Positions 12,366-24,110 of a stretch of DNA of 64,000 bases are shown here, piece by piece (the first letter of the stretch is position 1; every line of letters begins with the position of its first letter). The notes under the pieces were generated by a model that was given only the letters and a program-made list of their open reading frames with translations, had not been told where the DNA came from and did no database searches. A program made the translations under genes and the position numbers. This stretch comes from Dasypus novemcinctus (lineage: Eukaryota > Chordata > Mammalia > Cingulata > Dasypodidae). The stretch is from assembly GCF_030445035.2 (NCBI RefSeq), contig NC_080677.1, positions 155,807,169 to 155,871,168 of the forward strand, written 5' to 3'.

Positions 12366-12441
12366 GGTCACCTGTCTCATTCCTTAGGACGGCTGACACT
12401 CAGGACTCTCCTTATTAGATAACACAACTGAACTGGAGTAA

Positions 12442-12534
12442 TTAGGGTGGCTGACAGTCCATTTGACCAGGACTACGGGGTTCCCTGAGTTGTGAGACTG
12501 TCAGTTCTCGGACCGAGGCGGCTGTTCACCCTAA
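12442..12534. mobile_element. 93-bp palindromic MITE (hAT-like)
   Basis: The element has terminal inverted repeats ttagggtg (12442-12449) and caccctaa (12527-12534). Its interior is partly self-complementary (tgacagtcc versus agactgtcag). This fits the short palindromic DNA-transposon relics of placental genomes that begin 'agggtgaccata...'. Confidence 0.5.
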
Positions 12535-15215
12535 CTAGTGTCCTGTTGAAGAGGCACTCACAGCCATGAAAATCTCTTACAAATCATCGCAGGACGGGAA
12601 ATGCTCATGATGAACCGGTGAAATGTTGGATGGAAATACTCGTTTCAATATTTATAGAAAATGCTGTTTTATTTATATGTGTCTGTGTGTATATATACAT
12701 AAATAGAGAGAGAGAGAAGGAAATGTAATTTATTAACAGTGTTTAAAAGAAACAAACACTACAAAAGACCCTTAAAGGAAGAATAACCCAGGCACCTCAG
12801 AGCACGTAGTGGACTTTTGGACAGGCCTCGGATAAGGGGAAGCATTTCTATTAGGACCAAAAGGACCTTTTTTATTGAGTGAATAATACAGAGTCCTGAG
12901 CTAAAAGGGGGTCTTCGCTGAAGCATTTTGTATCTCCTTACCTGACCCTTGAGGTGCTCATGTAAACAAGTAGGTAGTGTTGACAATTGTTTTCTCTTAG
13001 CCTTGTAATTCTTTTCTAAATAATTGCTGCTCTTTTGAGGCCATGAAGAATCACTCAGACTTAGAGTGCCTATAAGCAAGTGTTTTAACATGTGAACATC
13101 AGCTTTCCGCATAGGGCGCCAACGTTCTTGAAGTTTAGCTTTGGTTATTCCACACTAAGTTTTCTTTCTCTTTTTGGGAGACTAGGCTTTCTCACCTTAG
13201 CCCAGGTCCTCAAGCCCTGCTTCAGAAGCTTTTGTTTTTGGCAAGCTTACTGAAACACAGGTGCCTGGGCTGCAACCCGAATTTACCTAGAGGAGCTAGG
13301 GTGGGTTTTTTGTTTGTTTGTTTTTGCTTGATTTTTACAAATGCGTATGTATGCGAAAGCCTGAGAAGCGCTGGCTGCCCAGGCCACCTCCATGTGCATG
13401 CGTGATCTCCTGGGATGCGACGTGCACTTTTCTGAAGGGGCCGTTTTATTGCATGAACCACCTCTGATCCTGTCGTTGCTTTTCTCCACGGAGAATGAGA
13501 GAATCCTTTTTTGCTGTTTGTTTACATGTTAACTTTTTACTTGAATTTCACAGTTTTGTCCATTCACTATGTTTTCTGCATTGCGATCCCGTGTTTAATA
13601 CTGAGTTCTATAAACTTAGACCCCAACGAGTATGTGAACTAGATGCCTAGTCACCACTAGAGAATTAGGCATGTATATTCTTGTCATATTTAATACTAAG
13701 TCAACACTTCTTGTTTTGAAAAAGAAGAGAGAGGAAGGAAAGGTGGGAGGGAGGGAGCTGGACATCAAAGATCCTTTTAGGAGGCAAATGGGAAGAGAGG
13801 CTGCTTGATGTTTCTTTCTTCCCTGGCTATTTGTCCCCTTCCTCCTCTCAGAGCCATCCCTAACTTGGCTCTTCCCTCTGTCCCTTGTGAAAAGCTGCTG
13901 CTGCTGCTCAGGCTGCAGTGAGGCTGTCCTCTTGTGGGCAGAAAGGCCTGCCACGGGACTGCAAGGCAGAGACCACCAGCCTCCAGCTGGAAGGGAACTG
14001 GCATCCAGGAAGAAGTCTGGCCCCCGCTTATCAGATGGGATCACATGTTTTCTGGGTAAAATGACTTCCCCTCAGAGAAAAAGGGAAGCCTGCCCCTGGA
14101 GCCTCAGTGCCAAAGGCTCTAAGGCATCACACATTAGGCTTGTTCTAAACCATCAGCCTCCACGCAGGTGCCTGAGCCTTTAAACTGACCTTTATGAGAG
14201 ACAGTTAAGATCTCTTTGAATCCTCTGCTAACAATGTCAAACATTCCACGGACTCTTTGTTGGGTATTTCCTTATCAGTTTCAGATATTTTCCAAGAACC
14301 CACTGGGAGAGTTGCAGTGGGATAATCCAGTCCACATGGTAAATATGAAACCACTCCCACGTAGCTTGTGATGCAATAAATAAAGTGAAATAAAAGGCAC
14401 CAAAGAAAACCGGAAGGTTCCATATCTTAAAAAGAAAAACCACAGTGCTATACCCTCAACCTGTTAAACTGGTTACACTGTTTCTCTACGCACTCACTGG
14501 CCAGGGTTTCTGTTACTAATTAGAGGCCTATACAAAAGGAAAGAAAAACCCAACCAACAAGTTTTTTACTGTTTCCCCTGCATTTAAGAGGTTAAAGAAT
14601 TTCACTCTCTATGTGCCATTTTTTCCCTATAATCTTTCCCCTACTGGTTCCTGCATTTAATCATTGTAATAATACCATCCATACTTACTAAGCATCCAGA
14701 GTTCATTGATAGGGAAACTACAGGACATAAGGAATTAAGAAGCTTTTCACATCACTGGCAAGTGAAAGGGGGAAAATTTTGGCTTATGGATGTTGCGTAA
14801 CACTAAACCCCATGTTCTTTCTTTTATCCTAGATTTCCCTCGGGGAAAAATAGGAATTCTATGTAACTGATTATATTTGATTATGGAGCAGCATTCTTTA
14901 TATCACTCCCCTCTAAAAGGAACTGCATGCCCCAGTAGAAATAACTGGGATTTGTGAATCAAAATGCTGGCCCCCACCTGGTTCTATCAGGAACTAGCAA
15001 CATGAGCCCAGTTTCATCATTTAGCAAGTGAAGTTGCTGGATTAAGTCACCTCTAAGATCTTTGCTTACTTTGAGCATCTAGTCATATCAATTAATAATA
15101 AAATCACGGTGTGGATTTAAGGATAAGCAGGCCCCATGCCCAAGGACTTGCACTCTCTAGGACCAGGTGCCTATGGTCTACACAACCATCTTTATCTGCA
15201 GGCACATTTGCAGGA
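12535..15215. other. Intergenic, no gene seen
   Basis: About 2.7 kb without recognisable exons. It contains a short (GA)n at 12702-12720, T/G-rich simple sequence at 13306-13326 and a (CTG)4 run at 13899-13911. Open frames on both strands (for example 13616-14044 minus) are short and unlike any family I know. Confidence 0.4.
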
Positions 15216-15450
15216 AGTTCTTTTTTCTTTTTTTAATTATTATTTTTTATTTTTAAAGAAGCTTTAGATTACATAAATGTTACATTAAAAATATAAGGGG
15301 TTCCCATACGGCCCACTCCCTCCCCCTCCCACACTTTCCCACATTAACAACATCCTTCATTGGGATGGTACATCTGTTACAGTTGATGAACACACTGAAG
15401 CGTTGCCACTAACCAGGGACTACAGTTGACATTATCGTTTGAGTAAGGCC
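15216..15450 (-). mobile_element. Armadillo L1 3' end fragment, antisense
   Basis: 'tgttacattaaaaatataag' followed by 'gttcccatacggcccactcc' and 'acatctgttacagttgatg' parallels the antisense L1 3' end at 26883-27253. This copy is more diverged. Confidence 0.55.
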
Positions 15451-16505
15451 TCTTCACACCCCATTCACTCACTTCCTTCCCCTTCCTCTCTCCACTGCCC
15501 TTGTCTCACGTGGTACCCTTGTGACAGGTGTGTGCCCATTTGGTCAGTGTCTCTTCCCCACAAAGCTACTGGTTTGTGAAGGCTGTGGAAGTCTGTCGGC
15601 TGCCGTTTCCTCAGCCCCGGAAAAGAGTGGCAGGTACGTAACAGACTCACGCATATCTGTGGCATGCATGAGCGAGCAAACTCTCTAAAATGCTGCCAAG
15701 GTTATTCTTTTCTTCTCGCTTGCCAAGTTAATTTTAGAGGCAGTTCCCAAAGAGAAAGGCATCAAAATCTCAATTTCTGTGCATTGGAAAGAAAATCAGA
15801 ATGATGTCCACAACAATGCTAGCAGGAATCTCTGCTCTGCGTTTGGGGATTGGGGGTGTATTTCACTTTCTTCATGTTTGTCTTCCTTTTACAAAATGTC
15901 TTCTCTGGGGAGTTCCCACCTTTATTGAATGGGAGCTAAGAGGACGTAGTTCCTGCTCTAGGAATCTTGGACGTGACCAGTGGAGCTGGGGGAGCTGCCT
16001 GGGCTTTCGGGCAGTGGTTGCCTGCAGGCAGGGAGGTGGGCTCTTAGAGAGGCTTCAGCCTGGCTCCAGGCTGAAGCAGGAGGCCTGGCCCCTGGCCTCA
16101 GGGACCACCTAGCAGGTGGGCCCCTGGGGGTTGTGTCTCCAGCTCCAACGGTAATCCCTGGAACCTGCTGATCCTTAGAAATACCGATGTCCCGAAAATG
16201 TAACTATCAAGTAGCTACATTGTTTTGAAGACCATCAATTTGGTTTAGAATTCTGGCTCTGTACCTTATTTTCTGAACGATCTTGAACAAGTCACTCAGT
16301 GGCTCTAAATTTCAGATTCCGGAGCTGATTACAGTCACTTTCAGCGTTATTAGTCATAATGACTACCTAGTAAATGGTAGTATTAGTATGTTTTTTCCCA
16401 AAAAACTCAGTATAACATGAACACACATAATAGTAGATTTATATTTTCTTCTTATGTCAGACCTGACAGCTTGTAATATAACAAAAGTAAAGTGAAAACT
16501 TGGTG
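15451..16505. other. Intergenic with possible MIR at 16240-16390
   Basis: No recognisable exon. The stretch from 'ggctctgtaccttattttctg' to 'atggtagtattagtatg' looks like a worn sense MIR. The + frames at 15801-16171 are not recognised. Confidence 0.4.
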
Positions 16506-16620
16506 GCTTCTATTTCCCCCTCATATAATAAAGAAATAGAGGCTCTGGGAGTTCAGGTGACTTGCCCAAGGTCATATGGACAGAAGGTGGCAGAGCAGAT
16601 TTGAATCCAGAAAGTGCTTT
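16506..16620 (-). repeat. MIR SINE fragment, antisense
   Basis: 'aaatagaggctctgggag', 'gacttgcccaaggtcatatg' and 'cagagcagatttgaatcc' are the reversed MIR core. Confidence 0.6.
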
Positions 16621-17999
16621 TTTCACTTTGCGGTATTTTCCCAGGGACACTCCTCTCCCCTTCTCTAAAATTCAGATTCCAGGCCCTGAGCCTATGCCTG
16701 TGGAGAATTTCCCAGTAATTCTTACAAAGTAACCAGGAAACACTGGCCCAAACTGAGCCAATATTTGAAAATTAAGATCATCACTGAATCATTCCTCCCA
16801 CGGCTCTCCCAGGAGGGCCCTGGTGGACCCCCTCATGCAGCCCCACTCAGGGGACTCATGGCTGGCCCCCCTTTCCTTGGCTCCATTCGAGAAACCATGA
16901 GGCTACAAGTTAAGGCCTCGGCTAAGAGAGACGGTGCCGCGGTCACCCTTTTCGGAGATTTTGTTACCCAGTGAAAATAAGAGACATGCAGATATGTTAT
17001 TGAATATTAGAAAAGAGGAGGGTATGGTACGAAAATAAAACGGATAAACTCAAATGTGTCCAAAGCATCAGAAAAAATATATACCTACGGTGTGCTGATA
17101 ATGCTTAAAAACCACCGCTGAGCGTCTGCCCTGATTTGCTGCCTCCTGAGGTGTAAACACGCCCACCATGGCCTGGTTCAAGCTTCCAGGGTGAGACCCC
17201 CGAAGTGGGACAGAAGCAGCAGAGTGATGCAATTCAGACGCAACCCGCCAATAACCTCCAGGGCCTCGAGAGCACAAAATAACTCCCAAGTGGTGAAGTT
17301 TAGCAGGTTAATACATTGCCTTTAGTACAGACTCTATTAACCTGTAGTTTTATGTGATTTGATCTTTAATAACCCTATGTTTGACAACCAGTCCTCACGG
17401 ATCCTGACAATGTTCGCCCTGGCTCTGGTGAGCAGGCCTAAGGGCCCCAGCTCTGCACTGCCTGCAGGACCCTGGGCAGAGCGCTCTTGTCCCAGCAGAG
17501 CGAAACTGGGGGTCTGTGCTGAGCTGGGGGGAGGAGTGGGAAAAGCTCCCCCACCCCAGAATTCTTAGGAACAAGCCTTAAGCCCACAGCACACACCCAC
17601 CATCACCCCACCCAGCACTTCCCCAGGTGAGCGGGGCAGGAAGTCTCTTTGGGTTCCTGCTGACCCTAAAGAGGAATTAAAGCAGGCTTTAAGGAAAGCA
17701 AAACAAGTGTCCTGTTCCTGAAGCTTCCAGGGCTTTGCCCTCCCACCTCCCTACCTACTGGGAGATGGCGCTGAAGCTCCTCCTTGGGGGGCTGGAGACA
17801 CAAGATTAAAAATGCAACTCCTGCAACTCATTCATTCCTTGAGGAAGAGGGGCAGGTACTAGAGCCCAGAGAGAAAAGTCAGCCTCCGAGGAGAGGGAGG
17901 GGGAAAGCAGCCTGGGAGCGCCGCAGAACTGGCCCTGCCAGCCCAGCTTTCCTCCTGTTGCACCAACAAACACCAGTGTGCAGTCAGGGGCTGGCAAGG
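16621..17999. other. Intergenic, no gene seen
   Basis: About 1.4 kb with moderate GC in 17400-18000. No recognised coding sequence or repeat. Confidence 0.4.
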
Positions 18000-18019
18000 C
18001 GCTCACAGGTGGATGCGAG

Positions 18020-18215
18020 GGGTCGTCTGGGTTTGGGATCAGGTCCAGTTTCCTTGGATGTATTACTTGGCCTCTCTGAAGAGAAAATGTAGAGAAAATA
18101 ATAGCATTTGCCTGAGGAGTGTTGTGAGAATCAAAGGATTCAACTCCAAAGGGTTTAGCAGTGTTCCTGGCACACAGTAAGGACTCAAACTACGACAGCT
18201 GTTATTGTTATTTTT
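18020..18215 (+). repeat. MIR SINE fragment
   Basis: Sense MIR order: 'acttggcctctctgaag', 'ataatagcatttgcctgagg' and 'tgttcctggcacacagtaag'. Confidence 0.65.
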
Positions 18216-20578
18216 TAATATGGTCGGTTTGTATAATGCTGCTTCATTTTTACAAAACCCATCCATCAGAGCACGTTGGTACACAGAAGTGAGTTCTAAT
18301 GCCCGAGAAGTCACTCATTTCATTAAGAAATGGAAAGCAGAAGTCCCTTCCACCCCACCCAAGGAACAGATTCTATCTGCAATTGTTTTCTCCTGTTCTA
18401 ACAAAACTGAAAGGGCAAAAACCAAAATCTGTTTAACTCATTTGGTTTAAAAGAAAGTTTCACATGAAAATAAGCACTCAACACATTTTCATGCTGTTGA
18501 AATGATTTCACATCAATTTCCTAACATGTTTGCAAGGGAAGAATTCCAAGGGAGGTTAGAAAATTATTTTTTTGGAAGGGATAGTATTCTAGACTTTTTT
18601 CTTTGCCCAAGTATGTGCTCTTGCATTTACAGAGAGAGGATCAGACAGCACATAGGTTTTTTTAAACCAGTCCTTCCCCTCCCCTCACAATTTGTGGCCA
18701 AAAGCTCCCTCCCATCACAGGCAAACCTTGTCAAGCAGCATGCCCTGGGACTGTAAGGTTAATAAAAGAATAGAAAGGGGCACATAAATTTGCACATGGG
18801 TCATCTCTACCAATCCAACTGGGATTACTCTATAATGTTTGGCCCAAGGCAGTTTGGGATGTGGGGGATCAGGACAGAGTCCCAGCCGAGCAATTGCATG
18901 GGTTAGAGAACAGAGCCTTGCACAGTTCCTAAAAACAATGGTGAGCCACGTGGGAACTTAGCAAACACGACAAAGAAATGCTGCAGTAGGAGTTTCCATT
19001 TGGGAGATAGAACAGAGAAGCTCTGAGCACTAGTTTCTACTTTCAAAGTGTGGTTTAAGGATCCCCAGTTTGGGGAAGTCACAGCACAGGGCAACTAATA
19101 AAAATATAATCGGTCTCATATAGAGTAGCACACCTTAGGCACCGTGAGAAACCTACATTTCTGCTTTCTGCACAGGACGACAGATGGTCTGATTGAGATG
19201 CAGGTCCAATTTACACAGAGCCTTCATGCAGAAACCAGCCACTGCTGAGTGCAAATAGGAACTCCCCTTTCCTTCCCACCGGCAGTGGGGGATTTCTCTT
19301 CCCCCACACAAGGACTCCTTTCTTGCCTGCAGACCCATTTCCCTAGCTTGGTTGCTGCTGTCACTTTGCACAGTGATGGGAGACACTGGTGAGTACAATT
19401 AAGCCCCAAAAGGGGACGGGAAGGTGAAAGGAAGGAGAAAGACTTTCCCCTTCAACCAAGGTCTGCACTTCTCTCCATGGTCCTGGGGTCCACCGGAGGG
19501 GGAGAGGGTTGTAGGAGCCAGGGAAACGGCCTTGCTCGCAGATGTGCACGAATGCACCATGGCAGTCACCCTTCATCCATCAGGGCAGCCCGGAAGGTGG
19601 GGCTGAGGCTCTAGGTGCCAGGGCCTCTGGGAGGCCCCATGGGGCTGCTGGGGCAGGACAGAATCGAATGATGCGCCTGAAGTCCCCACAGGTCTGAGGG
19701 ACATCCTGGCACTACCTGGAGACGGTGACTGAGCCCAAGCAGGACCTCCATCACCCAGGAGTTGCAGAAGCTTCTACCCAGCCAGGATAGGGGCCCAGAT
19801 CTTGCTGGGGAAGGAGTTTGTGTTCCAGGTGCAAGGGGAGTCAGTGGAGGGGTGAAGGCATGAGGGGGTGGGGGGCTGCTGTTGCTTCCCGGAGCTTAGT
19901 GGGGGCGGGTCCTGAATCTCCACCTCTGTTGGATACTTCTTCCTTTCAGGGTGATGGGCCTTTTTAGCGGTGCCCACGCTCACTGCAGAGTGACTGCTCT
20001 GACAATGCATGCATGCTCCGCAAAGTAAAGCTTTGTCATTTTGAAACACTTAATATTAAAAGTTCAATTATAATTAAAATCCACTCACATTGTCATAAGA
20101 AACTTGTATGGCAATGAAAGAAAAAGAAGAGCTATTGGATTTTTAAAAAATACAATTTCCACTGCTTAAAAATTTTTAAATTATAGCAATAGTTTTAAAT
20201 ATAGTAGCTATTTGCCTGTTGAGTTTTGCATCTGAGATTATTAAAAAGTTTGAAGCAATCAGTATTCAAACATCTTAATTAGTAAATGTGGACATCTGTT
20301 GCAACATAGATGCATGTAAAGTTGTGATCGTGAAATCAGGGTCAAGTTCCTTCTTAATATAATTTAAAAATATCTTATTTGAAGCTTTATACAGATTTAG
20401 TACTTAACCATCTTCCCTGAATACTCTGCATTTTATTGTTATCATAAAAGGAAAAGGAAACATTTTTTCCCCAAGCCTCATATAGGCATCCCCCAATTTA
20501 TTCGTTTATACAGGATCTTGTAAAAATATTAATAAAATTTATGCACACCATAAGACTGGAGAGCAGTGCCTTATCATA
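18216..20578. other. Intergenic, no gene seen
   Basis: About 2.4 kb upstream of the MAP3K8 promoter region. Open frames on either strand are under 95 codons and match nothing I recognise. The 20040-20570 part is AT-rich. Confidence 0.4.
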
Positions 20579-20588
20579 CAATATACCT

Positions 20589-20820
20589 TTTTTTTAAAAG
20601 TTTTTAAAGTTATTTATTTATCCCCCCTCTCCCCACGCCTTGCTTGCTGTGTGCTCTGTGTCCATTCGCTGCGTGTTCTTCTGTGTCTGCTTGTCTCCCT
20701 TTGTTGGGTCATCTTGCTGTCCCAGCTCTCTGCGGGCATAGGCGAGCCTGCCTTTACAAGGAGGCCGGGGACACAAACCCAGGGCCTACCATATGGTAGA
20801 GGGGAGCCCAGTCGCTTCCT
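20589..20820 (-). mobile_element. DAS-SINE, short form
   Basis: An antisense copy with tail 'aagttatttatttatcccc' and head 'gagcccagtcgcttcc'. The 10-bp duplication caatatacct lies at 20579-20588 and 20821-20830. Confidence 0.88.
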
Positions 20821-20830
20821 CAATATACCT

Positions 20831-22189
20831 ATTAACATAGAGCGCACCTGGGTGGGCTGACCCAATCATGCCCACGCATGAATGACACAGGGCAGTTACC
20901 ATCCCCTGGAACCTTCCAGATTGCCCCAAGCTGCAGCAGGATCCCAGGGGCTGGAAGAGAAGCCCCTCTCCCTGGCTCTGCCCTTTCTGGGTGGTCTACC
21001 CATTGCTCATAATTTTGTTGCTATGAGCAAATGAGTTCTGAGTTCCAACCTACAGATCACAACCCACTGTCCAAATGTGCAAGTGCAGTCCACTGCAAGA
21101 GGCTGCAACCTGATTTTAGGGTGCTTTTGATGGCTGCATACAGCTTCCGAGGGCTGTTTTGTAATGCACCTTACAGGGACTGCTTCAGTCACCTCCCCGT
21201 GGACGTGCATGCTCTTGCCCAACGTCTTTGCTAGCACACTTCCTAAAAGCAGGATTGCTTTGGAAAGTCTGTAAAAGGGGCCTGAACAAGAAAACTGCCC
21301 TGATTACACAAACTCTTTTCTCTGTTGTTCTCTCTTGTCAGTCTCTTTGGAGTCCCAGGTTCAATCCTTACTAGACTTTTTAAAACTTTGAGTAAAACCT
21401 CCTCCTAATTCACCCCCGGGGGAGGGGGGGGTGACAGCTGCCAGTGCAGAAGTCGCCAGCAGCCAGTGAGAACCCAGAGGAACCAGCCGTTTCAACCACT
21501 CCCTGAAGGCAGTTCCCTTCGCCAGCCCTCTGCAAGGAGTAAGCCTGCCCCCAGTTCCCAGAAGTTTAGGTGCGGTTTTAATAAGCTCATTCAAGGGAAA
21601 GGGTGGGAGTGGCCCTGCTGAGCTATTTTTAAAACGTTTTTAAAGAAGATCCTTTTTCTGTCCTAAAAACTGACAGCTAAGGGAGCGACGTCTCTCTCCG
21701 AGACGAGAGGTGACCGCCCGCCCCGCCCCGGGTTCCTGAGAAAAGCTTCAGCCGTCAGCCGCGAGTGGGAGGCTCAGGCCCCTCCCGAGCCAGCGCCCGG
21801 TGGGGCTGGGGTGGGGGTCATTGCTCCCACTCCCACCTCCACCCTTCTCCCCAGATCAGAGGGGGCAAGGCCAGAGAGAAGGTCTTCTCTTCCAGGTCCC
21901 AGGGACCCCGGCGCTGCCTGGGGCAATCTGGAAGGTTGGAGAGGATGGTAATTGTCCTCCGTCTTTCCTGCCCCGGCTCACACCTTCCTGCACACCTACC
22001 TGGGTTTTTAGCATAAATTCCGGGACGACTTAAGGGTGGAGTTGATCGCGCTCGCCGTTTGATTTGCTAGTTCGGCTGGCTTTCCTTGACGGGCTCCGAG
22101 GACTGTCCACTCACTTTGTCATCACCCTGGCCTCTTCTTTACCAGGGACACAAAGAAATGGTGGGATTTAAGGCGCTATAGCAGGGGCC
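20831..22189. other. MAP3K8 upstream flank, GC rising to the right
   Basis: No gene seen. The GC content climbs from about 21650. GC-box-like 'cgcccgccccgcccc' at 21714-21729 marks the approach to the CpG island. The short + frames at 21765-22033 are unsupported. Confidence 0.45.
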
Positions 22190-23342
22190 TCGCCGCTCAC
22201 CTCGGCTGGTCTACGTCGTCAGCAGGTCTCCTGACCTCCTGGTAAACCCAGGGCGTCCGTCTCGGTGGCGCGATCCAGAGCGGGTCCCACGGTGGGGAAG
22301 CTGCGGGAGGGCGAAGGAGCTTGGGCACCGGGGGGAACGAACCTCGAGTCCCTCGGCGTTGGGTGGGCTCTGCCCGAGCCGCCCCCGGTTGGGGGTAAGA
22401 TGGAGACATCGGCCTTCCGCCCCCTCATTCCCCGGGCAGTCTGGTATAACGCCCGGCTCCAGTGGGTGCTTGAGACTTGGGAGGCCCGAGGAGGCGCACG
22501 GCATTCCTCTAAGCGCGGTGGCCCGGTCCCGCAGAGTCGATTTCGGGGAGGGGGCGCTGTTGCCCTCGGGCTCCCTTCCGGCCTCACCTGCACTAAACCT
22601 TCCACTTGAACCTCGAGGGACACTCCACAGCCAGCTTTCCTCTGCCCGCCGAGCAGGCCCGAGTCCCAGAGTCGGCGCCGGCGTTCGGAGGAGGTCAGGA
22701 CAGGCGCATTTCGTAAACTGCAACTAGCAAGTTCCAGTACAGACCGGACAGAACCAAACCGGGAAAGATACCGGCTGAGCCACCCCCCTCCCCACCGTCC
22801 CCCGCCGCCCCGCCAGGTCACTTTCCGGTGCTCGAGCCCAGGCCCCGGGCCCAGGCCGCTGCCGCCGCCCCCTCACGTGCGGACAACCGGAGTCCGAGCG
22901 TGCGGACCCCATCAGGCCCTCGTTGTTCGGGAACCTGAGCCGAACTCTGAGCGCCTCGGGGACCCAAGGGGCGCGGAGCGCGCCAGCCGCCTGGCAGCCG
23001 CGATCTTCCTTGCAGGAGGCCAGGAACCGGTGGCAGCCGCGCTCGCCCTCGGGCCACCCCCGCCACCAGGGCGCACTCTGAAACCGGGGGTACCGGGTTG
23101 CCAAGGCCGCGACCCAACGCACCTGGTGTCCCAGGCCCCTCTCCCGCGGCGTAGCGCCTTTTTCTTCCCGATCGAACCCTCCTCCTCCCCCCGGCGCGGC
23201 TTGGTAGTTCCCGGGTCCGGCGCGAGCCCGCGCTCCCCGCACCCGGCTCCACCCCGCAGGCCCCCCGCCGGGCGCCCGGCTCCTCCCCCGTCCCCGCCTT
23301 CAGCTCCGCCCGGCGCTCCGAGGACAGTTGGGGGGGGAGGCC

Positions 23343-23352
23343 GGAATTTCCC
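23343..23352 (+). promoter_or_regulatory. kappaB-type motif
   Basis: GGAATTTCCC; on the minus strand this is GGGAAATTCC, which fits the NF-kappaB consensus GGGRNNYYCC. It lies inside the CpG island about 340 bp before the proposed exon 1 donor. Binding is inferred only. Confidence 0.5.
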
Positions 23353-23399
23353 AAGGCGGGGGCTCCGGCTTCCCCTGCCTGCGAGGAGTCGCTTTCTGT

Positions 23400-23687
23400 T
23401 TACGGAGAGAAAGGGGAAATGGAAAAGGCGGGGAGGCGGCGGCTGGAGCCGGCGGTCCCGCCCCCCGGCGGGCTCAGACGCCGTGAGTCAGGGGCCGACG
23501 CGGGCGGCGGAGGCGGCGCGGGGCTCACTCGCCGGCCACGCTCTGGACGCTGCGCCACGCTCCGGGGCCCGGGGCCCTGGCTACCCGCTCTGCGCCCGCC
23601 GGACCCGGGAGCCCCGGCGCGTCCCGCTCGCCAGGGCCGGCCGCCAGGAGCACGCCGAGCTGTCGGGGACTCGCACGGAGGCGACAG
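23400..23687 (+). other. MAP3K8: Putative MAP3K8 noncoding first exon
   Basis: The right edge is a good donor, gacag|gtaacc, at 23687/23688. The next acceptor with a supported exon is at 28037/28038, giving a first intron of about 4.35 kb. The left edge is only a guess placed within the GC-richest part. No ATG-initiated MAP3K8 frame begins here. An additional noncoding exon in between is possible. Confidence 0.4.
23484..23490 (+). promoter_or_regulatory. AP-1 (TRE) motif
   Basis: A perfect TGAGTCA heptamer in the CpG island about 130 bp downstream of the kappaB motif. Whether it lies upstream of or inside exon 1 depends on the start site, which I cannot place. Confidence 0.5.
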
Positions 23688-24110
23688 GTAACCCCGAGTT
23701 CCGGGCCCCGGGGCGGCTTACGGACCGTGCGGGTCCTGGGGCTCCCGGGAGTTCCCACCCTGAAGTGGAGGGTGCTCAGGTCCCAGCAGAGGGGAGCTGG
23801 GGAGGTGGGGGCGTACTCGACCCCCCACGGCCGAGTTTCCACCGTTCGCGCGGGTCAGCGGCTGCAGCCAGGCACGGCTGGAAAGCACCTTGCGCAAGGG
23901 TCTCACGGGGTGTCGCCTGGCGGCTCCTCCCCCTTCCTCCTCCTTCCCGGATCCCCAGCGCCCGGGCAGTGCTGGTCTGGGCTGTGCGCGGGGAAGCAGG
24001 ACCCGCTGTCACCGCGCCACTGCTGCGGGGCCCTTTGGGACAGCTGCACCCTCCTGGCCAAACCCGGGGTGAGTGGACTTCCGAGAGCGGAGCCTGCTGC
24101 CCGCGCTAGC

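Larger units (their letters stand above)
22190..24110 (+). promoter_or_regulatory. MAP3K8: CpG island, likely MAP3K8 promoter
   Basis: CG dinucleotides are dense here and sparse elsewhere in the window. The island sits about 4-6 kb upstream of the MAP3K8 start-codon exon on the same strand. It has GC-rich boxes and no evident TATA box, as is common for housekeeping and immune-regulated CpG promoters. A kappaB-type site lies at 23343-23352 and an AP-1 site at 23484-23490, both close to a good splice donor at 23687/23688. The boundaries are by eye. Long open frames through the island (a + frame of 410 codons, minus frames up to 200 codons) reflect GC-rich, stop-poor DNA and show no family resemblance. 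Confidence 0.75.

Noticed and set aside
22211-23354. Minus-strand frames of 170-200 codons in the CpG island
   Set aside because: Same composition effect; frames overlap each other and the opposite strand with no recognisable domains.
22877-24109. A 410-codon + strand open frame through the CpG island
   Set aside because: It is a Pro/Arg/Gly/Ala-rich frame in GC-rich, stop-poor DNA, has no family resemblance, and crosses the proposed exon 1 donor.
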